From Hoyosella subflava DQS3-9A1 (GTDB taxonomy: Bacteria; Actinomycetota; Actinomycetes; Mycobacteriales; Mycobacteriaceae), in assembly GCF_000214175.1 (NCBI RefSeq), contig NC_015564.1, positions 3,472,001 through 3,536,000 on the forward strand: a stretch of DNA of 64,000 nucleotides, read 5' to 3'. The notes beneath the pieces are model-generated. The model searched no databases and was not told the DNA's origin. It saw only the letters and a program-made list of their open reading frames with translations. A program made the position numbers and the translations under genes. Positions 46,384-58,939 of the stretch are shown in pieces. How positions within the stretch are numbered: the stretch's first letter is position 1; the number at the start of each line of letters is the position of its first letter.

Positions 46384-46830
46384 ATGGGCAGACACGAGCA
46401 TTCGCTGACGATTGGAGAGCTCTCGGAGCGGTCCGGTGTCGCGGCGTCAGCATTGCGCTACTACGAATCGCTCGGGCTCATCCGTTCCGAGCGGACTTCT
46501 GGCAACCAGCGGAGATACGCACGCTCCACTCTTCGCCGGGTGGCGTTTGTCCGGACTGCGCAGCAGGTCGGCCTCGATCTCACAGAGATAGGCGACGCCC
46601 TCGCGGAACTCCCATGCGAACGTACGCCGACACGCGCAGACTGGGCCCGTCTCTCGCGGCACTGGCGGCAACGCCTCGACACGCAAATCCGTCAGATCGA
46701 GCGTCTCCGAGACCGCCTCGATGGCTGTATCGGCTGCGGCTGCCTCAGCTTGCAGCGGTGCCGTTTGTTCAACCCCGGCGACGAACTCGCCACCGAAGGC
46801 CCCGGAGCGGTGCGCCTGATTAGGGACTGA
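46384..46830 (+). CDS. soxR: redox-sensitive regulator SoxR
   Basis: 148 aa MerR-family activator. N-terminal HTH LTIGELSERSGVAASALRYYESLGLI, a dimerisation helix, then the [2Fe-2S] site CIGCGCLSLQRC with Cys115, Cys118, Cys120 and Cys126 in the exact C-x2-C-x-C-x5-C spacing. The frame is open upstream to 45982, but the conserved start is at 46384. Actinobacterial SoxR usually answers to redox-active metabolites rather than driving soxS. The doxX promoter next door has its box. Confidence 0.93.
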   Translation: MGRHEHSLTIGELSERSGVAASALRYYESLGLIRSERTSGNQRRYARSTLRRVAFVRTAQQVGLDLTEIGDALAELPCERTPTRADWARLSRHWRQRLDTQIRQIERLRDRLDGCIGCGCLSLQRCRLFNPGDELATEGPGAVRLIRD

Positions 46831-46852
46831 GGGCGCCAGGTCCGAGCGCACA

Positions 46853-46927
46853 CAGATCCGCCACAGATACTTCGGATTTCCTCACGATGTTTCCTAAGGA
46901 AATCTCGGGTATCTGTGGCGGATTCTG
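46853..46927. terminator. nested inverted repeat between soxR and cbs
   Basis: The outer arms ATCCGCCACAGATAC (46856-46870) and its complement (46909-46923) pair over 15 bp, extendable to 18 with one bulge. An inner 8-bp stem GATTTCCT/AGGAAATC (46875-46882 with 46897-46904) sits inside, and TTTCCTAAGGAAA gives an alternative inner pairing. Placed between convergent stops, it most likely ends both transcripts. Confidence 0.65.
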
Positions 46928-46937
46928 CGAGTAGACG

Positions 46938-48326
46938 TCAGGCGCGGCCCGAGCTGTAGAACACGAGCAGATCGTGGCGTGTGATCACGCCGATTGGCTT
47001 CCCGTCTTCGACCACCATCAACGCATCCGTGTCCGCGAGCGCCTTCTGGGCGTCCTCAACGGTTTCACCTGTACCGATCAGCGGCAGCGCGTCGCTCATC
47101 ACCTTGCTGACTGGATCCGCGAGGTGTGCCCGGCCCTCGAAAACCGCGCCGAGAAGGTCCCGTTCGTTGATACTGCCACGCACTTCCCCGGCCATGATCG
47201 GCGGTTCGGCACCCACAACAGGCATCTGGGAAACGTCGTACTCACGCATGATCTCGATCGCGTCGCGCAAAGTCTCCTGTGGATGCGTGTGTACGAGGTC
47301 AGGCAGCTTGCCCGACTTGCCACGCAGCACGTCACCGACAGTCGAAGCCGCGGTCGAGCCGTCGAGCCTGGTCCGCAGGAACCCATACGAGGACATCCAC
47401 GCGTCGTTGAAGATCTTCGACATGTAGCCGCGGCCACCATCGGGCAACAGAACCACGACAACGGCGTCTGGGCCATCGCGGCGTGCCACCTCCAACGCAC
47501 CGACGACGGCCATACCGCAAGAGCCACCCACCAGCAGTCCATCTTCGCGTGCGAGTCGACGCGTCATCTCAAAGGAGTCGGCATCCGATACCGCAATGAT
47601 CTCGTCGGGAATCGCAGGATCATAGGCACTCGGCCAAAAGTCTTCCCCGACGCCTTCTACAAGGTACGGCCGACCGCTGCCACCCGAATACACAGAGCCT
47701 TCCGGGTCCACGCCGATGATCTTCACGGCGCCGTTGGACACCTCTTTGAGGTAGCGACCCGTACCCGTGATCGTTCCGCCCGTACCGACGCCGGCAACGA
47801 AATGCGTGACCTTGCCTTCGGTATCCCGCCAGATTTCAGGACCCGTCGTTTCGTAGTGGCTATCCGGGCCGTTCAGGTTCGAGTACTGGTCCGGCTTCCA
47901 ACCGCCCGGAATCTCATCAGTCAGCCGGTCGGAAACGCTGTAGTAGCTATCCGGGTGGTCCGGCGGGACCGCGGTGGGACAGACCACAACCTCGGCACCA
48001 TAGGCACGCAGAACATTGCGCTTGTCCTCGCTGACCTTGTCGGGGCAGACAAAGACACATTTGTAGCCGCGCTGCTGCGCGACCAGGGCGAGCCCCACTC
48101 CCGTGTTGCCCGACGTGGGCTCCACGATGGTGCCGCCCGGCTTCAACTTGCCCTCTTTTTCCGCCGCTTCCACCATCTTCAGGGCGATGCGGTCCTTAGA
48201 GCTGCCGCCAGGATTGAGGTATTCAATCTTCGCAGCGACGATGCCGGGGATACCATCGGCCACTGAGTTCAGCTTCACCAGCGGCGTGTTGCCGATGAGG
48301 TCGACCACGTGTTCTGCAATGCGCAT
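46938..48326 (-). CDS. cbs: cystathionine beta-synthase
   Basis: Condenses serine (or O-acetylserine) with homocysteine. 462 aa from the ATG at 48326; the frame is open to 48380. The PLP lysine is Lys44 (NPGGSSKDRIA), with TSGNTGVGLA and GVGTGGTITGTGRYL for cofactor binding. Two C-terminal CBS domains occupy about 330-460. There is no N-terminal heme domain, as in other bacterial forms. M. tuberculosis Rv1077 is the positional equivalent. With metB it gives both arms of transsulfuration, though separated here by about 20 kb. Confidence 0.93.
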   Translation of the reverse strand: MRIAEHVVDLIGNTPLVKLNSVADGIPGIVAAKIEYLNPGGSSKDRIALKMVEAAEKEGKLKPGGTIVEPTSGNTGVGLALVAQQRGYKCVFVCPDKVSEDKRNVLRAYGAEVVVCPTAVPPDHPDSYYSVSDRLTDEIPGGWKPDQYSNLNGPDSHYETTGPEIWRDTEGKVTHFVAGVGTGGTITGTGRYLKEVSNGAVKIIGVDPEGSVYSGGSGRPYLVEGVGEDFWPSAYDPAIPDEIIAVSDADSFEMTRRLAREDGLLVGGSCGMAVVGALEVARRDGPDAVVVVLLPDGGRGYMSKIFNDAWMSSYGFLRTRLDGSTAASTVGDVLRGKSGKLPDLVHTHPQETLRDAIEIMREYDVSQMPVVGAEPPIMAGEVRGSINERDLLGAVFEGRAHLADPVSKVMSDALPLIGTGETVEDAQKALADTDALMVVEDGKPIGVITRHDLLVFYSSGRA

Positions 48327-48468
48327 ACCTCCATCGTTCCAGATGTTGCGCAACATGTACGCATCGCGGTCCAACACCACCCACTCTGGAGGCGCGAGAA
48401 CCAGGACAGCGGTATAAATTTGGGTGGGCTAGGCGCCTTGTTGGTGACGCTGTGAGGGAGGTGAGGGT

Positions 48469-49569
48469 GTGGCTGGACCTCACCCGCTACTGCCGTCGCG
48501 GACCAGGCTTTCCGATTCTCGAGGGCATGTGGCTGCCCGCGCGGCTGCGGCTGCGGTCATCGGTGCCACCTCGGCTGGCGCCGCAAGCTGGGCCACCTAC
48601 AATTTCCTCGCTGCACAGGCCCGCACAGCTCGCGGGCGTATCGGCAAACTGCCGCCTTTCCCGCCGGAAGCTGACGGTGTGTACCACCCGGATGGCGGAC
48701 GGCCAGAGCGCTGGAGCCAGACCCGCAACGCGGATATTCACCTGATGATCTTCGGCGACTCCACCGCAGCCGGGCTTGGAGCGACCTTCGCGGACGAGAC
48801 CCCTGGCGTTCGCCTGGCCCGCGGTCTCGCGGAGGAATCCGGCAAGCGCGTGCGGCTGAGCACCAAAGCGATCAGCGGTGCTACTTCCAAAGGTTTGAAG
48901 GGGCAGGTCGACGCGGCGCTCATTGCGGGCAGCCCGCCAGATGCCGCAGTGATCCTTGTCGGAGCCAATGATGTGACCGCGCGCCAATCCGTGCGAAGGG
49001 CTGCCGGCCGCCTCCGGGAGGCGGTGCGGCGCCTGAAGGAGCACGGCGTGATCGTGGTCGTAGGCACCTGCCCCGATTTCGGCATCGTCAGTGAGATCCC
49101 GCAGCCGCTGCGCTTTGTGATCCGCCGCTGGGGCTTGCGGCTCGCTCGCGCACAGTCTGACGTGACGGAACTGGAAGGCGGGCACGCGGTGCCGCTTGCG
49201 GACCTGCTGACGCCCGAGTTCCTCGAAGCCCCTGACCGCCTGTTTTCGTCCGACCGCTTCCATCCGTCGCCCGCTGGTTATGAGCTAGCCGCGGAGAACA
49301 TTCTGCCCGTGCTTTGCACCGCGCTCGGTGTGTGGAAGGGCGGCCCTCTCGAGGATTTGCCGGAGGTGTCGGTTGCGGCTGAAGCCCGCCGCCCGACAGT
49401 TCGGCTTTGGAATGCGATGAACCGCTTGTGGTTCCGGCATCGCAACCCGCCGCAACTGGCCACCCCGGCGCAGCCCGCCCCGAGTCCGTTTGGCGACGAT
49501 CCCGCCGCGAGACTGACGCGTGTCGCCCAGGAGCACCGCAGACACAAGAAGTCGCCATTCCCTGACTAA
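48469..49569 (+). CDS. SGNH/GDSL hydrolase (Rv1075c-like)
   Basis: 366 aa from a GTG at 48469 with GAGGGAGGTGAG upstream. An Ala-rich hydrophobic N-terminal segment (about 20-42) may be a signal anchor. SGNH blocks: block I GDSTAAGLGA with the nucleophile Ser, Gly in the ISGATS region, block III GANDVT, and block V DRFHPSPAGYELAA with Asp and His. Rv1075c is a GDSL esterase with short-chain preference; the same locus here supports orthology. The C-terminal 90 residues are Pro/Arg-rich and probably disordered. Confidence 0.88.
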   Translation: MAGPHPLLPSRTRLSDSRGHVAARAAAAAVIGATSAGAASWATYNFLAAQARTARGRIGKLPPFPPEADGVYHPDGGRPERWSQTRNADIHLMIFGDSTAAGLGATFADETPGVRLARGLAEESGKRVRLSTKAISGATSKGLKGQVDAALIAGSPPDAAVILVGANDVTARQSVRRAAGRLREAVRRLKEHGVIVVVGTCPDFGIVSEIPQPLRFVIRRWGLRLARAQSDVTELEGGHAVPLADLLTPEFLEAPDRLFSSDRFHPSPAGYELAAENILPVLCTALGVWKGGPLEDLPEVSVAAEARRPTVRLWNAMNRLWFRHRNPPQLATPAQPAPSPFGDDPAARLTRVAQEHRRHKKSPFPD

Positions 49570-49618
49570 CGGGTGCTGCACACCCCCAGAAGTTGGCAGA
49601 ATTGGGTGATGGACACGG

Positions 49619-49759
49619 ATGACGATGTTGATGAGATGGGCATCCGAACTCGAGGTTCCGGAGTGGCCGCAATTCATGCGCGGGTGCATCGCCTACCGTG
49701 CTTCACTCGACCGCGAACTCCCTGACACACCACGGACCGCACGGGAATTCGGCGGATGA
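49619..49759 (+). CDS. possible small ORF
   Basis: 46 codons from ATG 49619 to TGA 49757-49759, in the otherwise gene-free 286 bases between the GDSL hydrolase and the thiolase. Composition looks protein-like (MRWASELEVPEWPQFMRG, then YRASLDRELPDTPRTAREFGG). There is no ribosome site, and I do not recognise a family. It could be a small gene or the tail of a lost one. Confidence 0.35.
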   Translation: MTMLMRWASELEVPEWPQFMRGCIAYRASLDRELPDTPRTAREFGG

Positions 49760-49793
49760 GAGTGGCCGAAAATTTCGCGGCGCAGCAATTAAT

Positions 49794-49807
49794 CCAGACT
49801 AGTCTGG
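49794..49807. promoter_or_regulatory. 14-base palindrome before the thiolase gene
   Basis: CCAGACTAGTCTGG is a perfect palindrome 49 bases before the thiolase ATG at 49856. It has the size and place of a TetR-type operator, but no regulator gene lies beside it. Confidence 0.5.
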
Positions 49808-49855
49808 TATGAGGCACTATCCAGATTCCGCCAGTTGGTAAACAGAGGAGTTCTC

Positions 49856-51073
49856 ATGCCTGAGGCCGTCATCGTCGCTGCCGCCCGATCCCCTATTGGG
49901 CGCGCAATGAAGGGCTCGCTCAAAGAGATCCGGCCCGACGATCTCGCTACCCAGATGGTCGGCGCCGCGCTCGCCAAGGTTCCCGAACTCGATCCCACAG
50001 AGATCGACGACCTCATCCTCGGCTGCGGACTTCCTGGCGGGCAGCAGGGCTTCAACATGGCCCGCAAGGTCGCCGTCATGCTGGGCCACGACTTCTTGCC
50101 AGGAACGACAATTACTCGCTACTGCGCATCATCGGTGCAAACCACCAGGATGGCGCTGCACGCTATCAAGGCGGGCGAGGGTGACGTCTTCATTTCCGCT
50201 GGAGTGGAGAGCGTATCGAGCTTCATACATGGCAACTCTGACTCCTTGCCCAACACGAAGAACCCGCTGTTCGCTGAGGCCGAGGAGCGAACAGCCGTCA
50301 CCGCCCAGGGCGGGGTCACCTGGCACGATCCTCGCGAAGATGGGCTGCTGCCCGATGCCTACATCGCCATGGGGCAGACCGCGGAGAACGTCGCACAGCT
50401 GACCGGCATTTCCCGGGAAGAGCAAGACCGCTGGGGCGTGCGGTCCCAGAACCGCGCTGAAGCTGCGATCAATTCGGGTTTCTTCGAGCGAGAAATCACC
50501 CCAGTCACGCTTCCCGACGGCTCCAAGGTCACCACGGACGACGGCCCACGCCCCGGAACCACGTACGAGGGCATCAGCCAGCTGAAGCCCGTTTTCCGGC
50601 CTGATGGGACCGTCACCGCGGGCAACGCGTGCCCGCTCAACGATGGCGCTGCCGCACTCGTCATCATGAGCGACACCAAGGCACGAACGCTCGGACTGAC
50701 GCCGCTTGCCCGGATTGTCGCCACCGGGGTGTCCGGGCTGTCGCCCGAGATCATGGGACTCGGCCCCATCGAGTCCACCAAGCGTGCGCTTGCCACGGCG
50801 GAGATGACGCTCTCCGACATCGACCTCGTCGAAATCAACGAAGCCTTCGCCGTTCAGGTACTCGGTTCGGCCCGGGAACTCGGGATCGACGAAGAAAAGC
50901 TCAACGTTTCCGGTGGCGCTATCGCACTCGGCCATCCATTCGGCATGACGGGCGCTCGCATCACCACCACGCTGATCAACAACCTGCAGTCCCATGACAA
51001 GCAGTTCGGCCTCGAAACCATGTGCGTTGGGGGTGGGCAAGGCATGGCGATCATCCTCGAGCGCCTGAGCTGA
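49856..51073 (+). CDS. fadA3: acetyl-CoA C-acetyltransferase / thiolase (Rv1074c FadA3-like)
   Basis: 405 aa from the ATG at 49856, with AGAGGAG upstream. The thiolase nucleophile is Cys90 ([15 protein letters not shown]). [11 protein letters not shown], the catalytic His in [16 protein letters not shown] and the second Cys in [11 protein letters not shown] are all present. Thiolases of this type cleave 3-ketoacyl-CoA at the end of beta-oxidation or run in reverse. The gene name follows synteny with M. tuberculosis fadA3. It is the last backbone gene of the conserved region. Confidence 0.9.
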   Translation: MPEAVIVAAARSPIGRAMKGSLKEIRPDDLATQMVGAALAKVPELDPTEIDDLILGCGLPGGQQGFNMARKVAVMLGHDFLPGTTITRYCASSVQTTRMALHAIKAGEGDVFISAGVESVSSFIHGNSDSLPNTKNPLFAEAEERTAVTAQGGVTWHDPREDGLLPDAYIAMGQTAENVAQLTGISREEQDRWGVRSQNRAEAAINSGFFEREITPVTLPDGSKVTTDDGPRPGTTYEGISQLKPVFRPDGTVTAGNACPLNDGAAALVIMSDTKARTLGLTPLARIVATGVSGLSPEIMGLGPIESTKRALATAEMTLSDIDLVEINEAFAVQVLGSARELGIDEEKLNVSGGAIALGHPFGMTGARITTTLINNLQSHDKQFGLETMCVGGGQGMAIILERLS

Positions 51074-51240
51074 CGGCCCCGGCTGGTGCTCCATACGTCG
51101 AGGTGAAAACCATTAACAGGCCGTGACTTAAAGGCGTGAAAATGTAACCTGTGACGCCCCGGCGCGGAGTACGATCTTCCTAGATGGCCGGGCGGATGAC
51201 GCCCCACCATCATCGTGTTCACCGTGAAAGGTAGGACCTG

Positions 51241-52803
51241 ATGGCTGGGGTTAATCTGCGTCCATGTGGTGGCGGTTATTCGCGAGCGGTGCTCGGAATA
51301 GTGACGGTCGCACTTCTGGTGCTTGCCGGATGCGGCAGCGAGCCGGAGTCCAACGGCAACGGAAACACCGGCTCAACAACGCAGAGCAGCCTCGACGGGG
51401 TCCGGCCCGCGACTGTCCGGATCGTCGCTGAAGGTACCTTCGTCGATCCTGAGGTCGGTTTGCAGCTCAATGCCGCAGGCAGCGGATCCGGCTTCATCAT
51501 CGACCCCAGCGGCATCGTCGTCACCAACAATCACGTCGTCACTGGCGCCGCACTGCTGCGCGTGTACGTCGATGGTGAGGACCAGCCGCGCAACGCCCGC
51601 GTCCTCGGCTACTCCGAGTGCTCCGACCTTGCCGTCATCGATGTGGAAGGCGAGGGTTTCCCTTCCCTCGACTGGCATGACGGTGAGGCTAACGTCGGAC
51701 TCGACGTGTACACCGCCGGCTACCCGCTGGGTGATCCAGAATTCACACTGACCCGCGGGATCATTTCCAAAGCACGGGCCGATGGCGACACCGATTGGGC
51801 TTCCGTCGATTCTGTCATCGAGCACGACGCGACGATCAACCCCGGGAATTCCGGTGGCCCGCTGGTTACGGCAGACGGAAAGGTCGTTGGGGTGAACTAC
51901 GCGGGCAATCATGACGCTCGCCAGTATTTCGCCATCAACCCATCGGAGGCGAGGCCGCTGATCGACCGGCTCCGTGCAGGTGAGAATGTCACATCCATCG
52001 GCATCAACGGTCAGGCTGTGACGGACGGTGCGGGCCTCAATGGCGTCTGGGTGGCTGCTGTCGCATCGGGTTCGGTCGCAGCAGAAGCAGGTATCGAACC
52101 GGGCGACATTATCACCCACCTCGAGCGGCTCGAACTCGCCACTGACGGCACGATGGCCGACTTCTGCGACATTCTGCGCAGTCGCTCCGCCGACGACGTG
52201 ATGGCCATCGAGGTCGTCCGATTCGCGAACGGCGAAGTCCTGGCGGGACAACTCGGAGGGAGTCCGCTCGAACAGAAGTTCTCGTTCGCGGACGAACTCG
52301 CCGACGAGGTCAGCACCGGTTCCGCCTCCTCGTACTCGAGTTTCGTGACGATCGCCGACGAGTCCGGTGCGATCACCGTCGAGGTGCCCGCTGAATGGTC
52401 GGACGTCGATGGCACCCCGTTCTCCCGGGATGGTGCGGAGTTCATTGATGTTCGGGCTTCGAGTGATCTCGAGTCGTTCACCAACAGCTGGGACACTCCG
52501 GGAGTGATCGTCACAGCGTCAGCCGACCTCGCGAGTTCCTACGACGAAGCGTCCTACCTGGATCGTCTGTCTGAGAACTTCGACCAGGTCTGCGACTATA
52601 CGGGACGTTTCGACTACTCCGATCCCCTCTACTCGGGCGTGTACGACATGTTCGAAGAGTGCGGTGGCACCGGCGCGGTGTACATCATCGTGAGCGTGAT
52701 GCCCGAAGACCGCAGCGCCGTCATCGGTGTGCAGATCCAGATCAACGACGAGAGGGACTTCGAGGCACTGGACCACGTCCTCGCATCATTTGTCCTGCAC
52801 TAG
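51241..52803 (+). CDS. lipoprotein trypsin-like serine protease with PDZ domain
   Basis: 520 aa. Signal peptide with lipobox LAGC (Cys31), so a membrane lipoprotein facing outward. The trypsin-like domain has a full triad: His98 (TNNHVV), Asp129 (SDLAVI) and Ser204 (INPGNSGGP), as in HtrA/DegP. A PDZ domain at about 260-350 ([24 protein letters not shown]) follows. The last 170 residues (from about 350) form an acidic, aromatic extra domain with two Cys (VCDYTG, FEECGG) that I cannot name. Not part of the M. tuberculosis synteny block as I recall it. Confidence 0.87.
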   Translation: MAGVNLRPCGGGYSRAVLGIVTVALLVLAGCGSEPESNGNGNTGSTTQSSLDGVRPATVRIVAEGTFVDPEVGLQLNAAGSGSGFIIDPSGIVVTNNHVVTGAALLRVYVDGEDQPRNARVLGYSECSDLAVIDVEGEGFPSLDWHDGEANVGLDVYTAGYPLGDPEFTLTRGIISKARADGDTDWASVDSVIEHDATINPGNSGGPLVTADGKVVGVNYAGNHDARQYFAINPSEARPLIDRLRAGENVTSIGINGQAVTDGAGLNGVWVAAVASGSVAAEAGIEPGDIITHLERLELATDGTMADFCDILRSRSADDVMAIEVVRFANGEVLAGQLGGSPLEQKFSFADELADEVSTGSASSYSSFVTIADESGAITVEVPAEWSDVDGTPFSRDGAEFIDVRASSDLESFTNSWDTPGVIVTASADLASSYDEASYLDRLSENFDQVCDYTGRFDYSDPLYSGVYDMFEECGGTGAVYIIVSVMPEDRSAVIGVQIQINDERDFEALDHVLASFVLH

Positions 52804-52823
52804 CTTTCCCGGACCGGCAACGC

Positions 52824-54776
<1,953 letters not shown>

Positions 54777-54780
<4 letters not shown>

Positions 54781-56459
54781 GCCAGACCGTCTTGCGTGAG
54801 ACCCAGTTCAGCTACCAGCGCGGCGGGAACCAGATCCCGTACCGCACTGCGCGCCTCCCTCGCCGAGCGCGCCTTGCGTGCTGCTTCCGCGACTTGTTGG
54901 CATTGCGCAAAAGTCACCCCCAGCAGGGCAGTACGGACACCGGCGATAGCGCGCGGAGCCATCGACAGGCTTGTGACGCCGAGTCCGGCGAAGACGAGGG
55001 CCAGCAGCGGGTCAGCGGCGGCTTCGCCACATACCCCTACCGGCTTGCCGTCAGATGCGTTCACTGTCAGGGCCACCAGGTCGAGCAGAGCTGGCTGCCA
55101 CGGGTCGAGAAGTGGTGCCACCGCACCAAGCATGCGGTCCGCGGCGAGGGTGTACTGCGTCAGATCATTCGTCCCGATACTGACGAAATCAGCTTCGCTG
55201 AGGATGTCGCCAGCCCGGAGCGCCGCGGACGGCACCTCGATCATTGCCCCGCACGTGCGGATTCCGTAGCCACGAGCGAGCACGGTGAACTCGGCGGCCT
55301 CGTCGAAAGTAGCAACCATTGGCGCCATCACCCAGAGGTCAGCGTTCGATTCCGCACCCGCCGCGGCCAGCGCCTTCAGCTGGTTCCCGAGCAGTTCTGG
55401 GAACCTCACCCGAGTCCGCAGGCCGCGGACCCCGAGCGCCGGGTTCTCCTCCGCTCCGAGTGGCAGGAACGGGAGCGGCTTGTCGGCGCCCGCATCGAGC
55501 GTTCGCGCGACGACTTTCTTGCCTGCAAACTGCGTGAGAACCGCGGTGTACAGGGCTTTCTGCTCGTCGAACGTCGGAGCAGTCGATCGGTCCAGGAAAG
55601 CGAACTCGGTTCTGAATAGCCCCACGCCTTCCGCGTCAGCCTCGAGTGCGGCGACTCCGTCAGCGGGTCCGGCGATGTTCGCGAGCAAACCAACCGGGTG
55701 CCCGTCCTGGGTTCGGCCCGCGCCAGAGGTGACGAGCGATGCGGCGCTCGCGGAAAGCGCACGCTGACGTTGCTCAGCAGACGGGTTCACGAGAACCACT
55801 CCGGACGCCCCGTTGACGAGGAGTTCCGTACCGTCGTCGAGTTCGCTAGCGCCGCTAGCAGCGACGACGGCGGGTATGCCAAGTGCCCGAGCAAGGATCG
55901 CGGTGTGGCTGGTTGGTCCGCCTTCCTCCGTCACGATCGCGACGACGTCACTGCCCCCAAGGGTCGCGGTATCCGCGGGTGTGAGGTCTTTCGCCACAAG
56001 GACGTAGGGGTAGCCAGGCTGAGGGACCCCTGGCGCTGCCACACCCTTGATGAGAGCGACCACGCGGTCCCGCACGCCACGGAGATCGGCGGCGCGTTCC
56101 GCCATGTAACCACCCAGTTTTTCGAACATCGCCGCGAACTCTGCGGCTGCCAGCGTCACCGCATGAGCCGCAGGCGTGCCAGCGTTCACATGTTTCTCCG
56201 CGGCCGCGTGCAGGGCGCTGTCGCCTGCTATCTGCGCCGCGACGTTGAGAACGTCACGTGCCTCACCGTCCCTGAGGTCGGCCTCGCTCTTGAGTGCGTC
56301 CGCGGCCTTCGTGAAGCCTCCGCGGAGCAGGGCAAGCTGGGTCGCAGTGTCCGATGCGGGGCCCCTGTCCGAGTCTTGCGGGCTGGTCGTGATCGGCGGT
56401 GCAAGGCGGAGGGCGGGTGCGACCGCGCTCCCAGAACTTACTCCGATTCCGGTAAACAT
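54777..56459 (-). CDS. ptsI: PTS enzyme I
   Basis: Phosphoenolpyruvate-protein phosphotransferase, the general first step of the PTS. 560 aa. The active His185 is in GGPTSHTAILARALGIP. The PEP-binding C-terminal domain has GVGLFRTEFAFLDR, ARTLDAGADKPLPFL, NPALGVRGLR, and the SIGTNDLTQYTLAADR and VCGEAAADP motifs. Length is typical. Fifteen bases separate it from ptsH. Confidence 0.95.
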
Positions 56460-56473
56460 GTGGCAGGGTCCAA

Positions 56474-56743
56474 TCAGGAATCGAAATCGGTGCTGAGCAG
56501 GGCGGCGAGTGAATCGAGTGCCTCCGCGGCGCCGCTGCAGTCATCCGTGGAAAGAATGACGGCCTGCTGGTGCCCGGCACCGAGTGTCATGACAGCGAGC
56601 AGGCTGGTGGCATCTACTGGCTCGCCGCCTTCGACAGCGATGGTGACGGGGCGCCCCGTGTCCGCAGCGGCTCGGGTGAACTGTGCTGCGGGACGCGCGT
56701 GGAGGCCGACGCTGGATCCGATGACTGCGGTGCGTGTGATCAT
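56474..56743 (-). CDS. ptsH: PTS phosphocarrier HPr
   Basis: 89 aa from the ATG at 56743. The phosphorylated His15 sits in the canonical VGLHARPAAQF context. The regulatory serine region is ATSLLAVMTLGAG, where a Ser precedes LLAVM as in other HPr proteins; HPr kinase is not expected in actinobacteria. It carries phosphate from enzyme I to the IIA protein (crr). The gene lies between nagE and ptsI. Confidence 0.93.
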   Translation of the reverse strand: MITRTAVIGSSVGLHARPAAQFTRAAADTGRPVTIAVEGGEPVDATSLLAVMTLGAGHQQAVILSTDDCSGAAEALDSLAALLSTDFDS

Positions 56744-56769
56744 TTCAGGTGCTTTCCTTTGGTGTGGGC

Positions 56770-58005
<1,236 letters not shown>

Positions 58006-58059
58006 GAGAAACCTCAGTTGGGGTGTCGGGTGGAAACTGAAATTGTGGTCTTGCCCACT

Positions 58060-58093
58060 CTGGTTGCGACAGGTACTGTCTGGTTATGACCAG
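58060..58093. promoter_or_regulatory. DasR-type operators between nagE and nagF
   Basis: CTGGTTATGACCAG (58080-58093) has the arms CTGGT/ACCAG of DasR-responsive elements. A poorer copy CTGGTTGCGACAGG starts 20 bases before it (58060-58073). They lie in the divergent nagE/nagF region and share the 13-base core CTGGTTATGACCA with the site in front of the dasR-like gene. Confidence 0.78.
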
Positions 58094-58188
58094 TTGTTGA
58101 TGACTTCAGAATGAGCAATCGCCTCATCGGTTGTCAATAGGTTGGTCAGAATTCAAGTGATCTGGGCCATACACAACAGGGAGTGACC

Positions 58189-58419
58189 ATGTCCAAGGCT
58201 GAAAGCATCCTCACCGCACTCGGCGGCGCCACCAACATCGTCGAAATCGAAGCGTGCATCACCCGGCTTCGCACCGAAGTTAACGACGCGAGTCTGGTCG
58301 ACGACAGCGCGCTGAAAGCGGCGGGCGCGCACGGCGTAGTGAAAGCAGGAACGATCGTGCAGGTAGTCGTCGGCCCCGAAGCCGAGAACCTTGCCGAAGA
58401 CATCGACGACCTTTTGTGA
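58189..58419 (+). CDS. nagF: PTS GlcNAc subunit IIB (NagF-like)
   Basis: 76 aa from the ATG at 58189 with GGGAG upstream. EIIB fold with the phosphorylated Cys23 in VEIEACITRLRTEV and the HGVVKAGTIVQVVVGPEAENLAEDI segment. It takes phosphate from IIA and passes it to sugar carried by NagE. Six bases before crr, on the same strand. Confidence 0.92.
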   Translation: MSKAESILTALGGATNIVEIEACITRLRTEVNDASLVDDSALKAAGAHGVVKAGTIVQVVVGPEAENLAEDIDDLL

Positions 58420-58425
58420 GCTGAC

Positions 58426-58872
58426 ATGGACATCATCAGCCCCTTGCCCGGACAAGTCGTTCCCCTCGGCGACGTGACCGACCCCGTTTTCGCACAGCAA
58501 CTCGTCGGCTCAGGTGCTGCGGTCAAACCGCAGCGCACAGGTGAGAAGCTCACCGCCGTTGCCCCCGTCAGCGGGACCATCGCCAAGCTCCACCCACACG
58601 CATACGTCATCGTCACTGACGACGGTGTAGGTGTCCTCGTCCACATCGGCATTGATACCGTGCAGCTCAAAGGGGAAGGCTTCACCCTTCTCGCTGCCGA
58701 GAAAAGCCGCGTCTCCGTCGGTGACCCCATCGTCACATTCGAGCCGGAAGCCATCATCGCGGCTGGCTATGACGATATTTGTCCGGTCGTTGTCCTCGAC
58801 AGCAAGCCCGACACCGCGTCCATCGTGGCGTCTACTGTCGCCGGCGGCGACGTACTCCTCCGCTGGGAGTGA
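58426..58872 (+). CDS. crr: PTS glucose-type subunit IIA (Crr)
   Basis: 148 aa. IIA-Glc fold with both histidines: His58 (KLHPHAY) and the phosphorylated His73 (VLVHIGIDTVQLKGEGF), 15 residues apart as in E. coli IIA-Glc. SPLPGQVVPLGDVTDPVFA and the GDVLLRWE end are typical. In PTS systems IIA also regulates non-PTS uptake and signalling. Ends in a strong terminator. Confidence 0.94.
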   Translation: MDIISPLPGQVVPLGDVTDPVFAQQLVGSGAAVKPQRTGEKLTAVAPVSGTIAKLHPHAYVIVTDDGVGVLVHIGIDTVQLKGEGFTLLAAEKSRVSVGDPIVTFEPEAIIAAGYDDICPVVVLDSKPDTASIVASTVAGGDVLLRWE

Positions 58873-58880
58873 CTCAACGC

Positions 58881-58929
58881 AAATAGTGTCGATCTACGTC
58901 CGGAAACCGGAGGTAGATCGACACTGTTT
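58881..58929. terminator. bidirectional intrinsic terminator after crr
   Basis: A 12-bp perfect stem (58886-58897 with 58913-58924) extends outward by five more A/T-rich pairs (58881-58885 with 58925-58929, one G-U) and inward by TCCGG/CCGGA. It is flanked by AAATA on one side and TGTTT on the other. It lies between the convergent crr and aldo/keto reductase genes. Confidence 0.92.
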
Positions 58930-58939
58930 CAGCGAGACA

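Noticed and set aside
46974-48266. 430-codon plus-strand frame opposite cbs
   Set aside because: Shadow of cystathionine beta-synthase; no recognisable domain.
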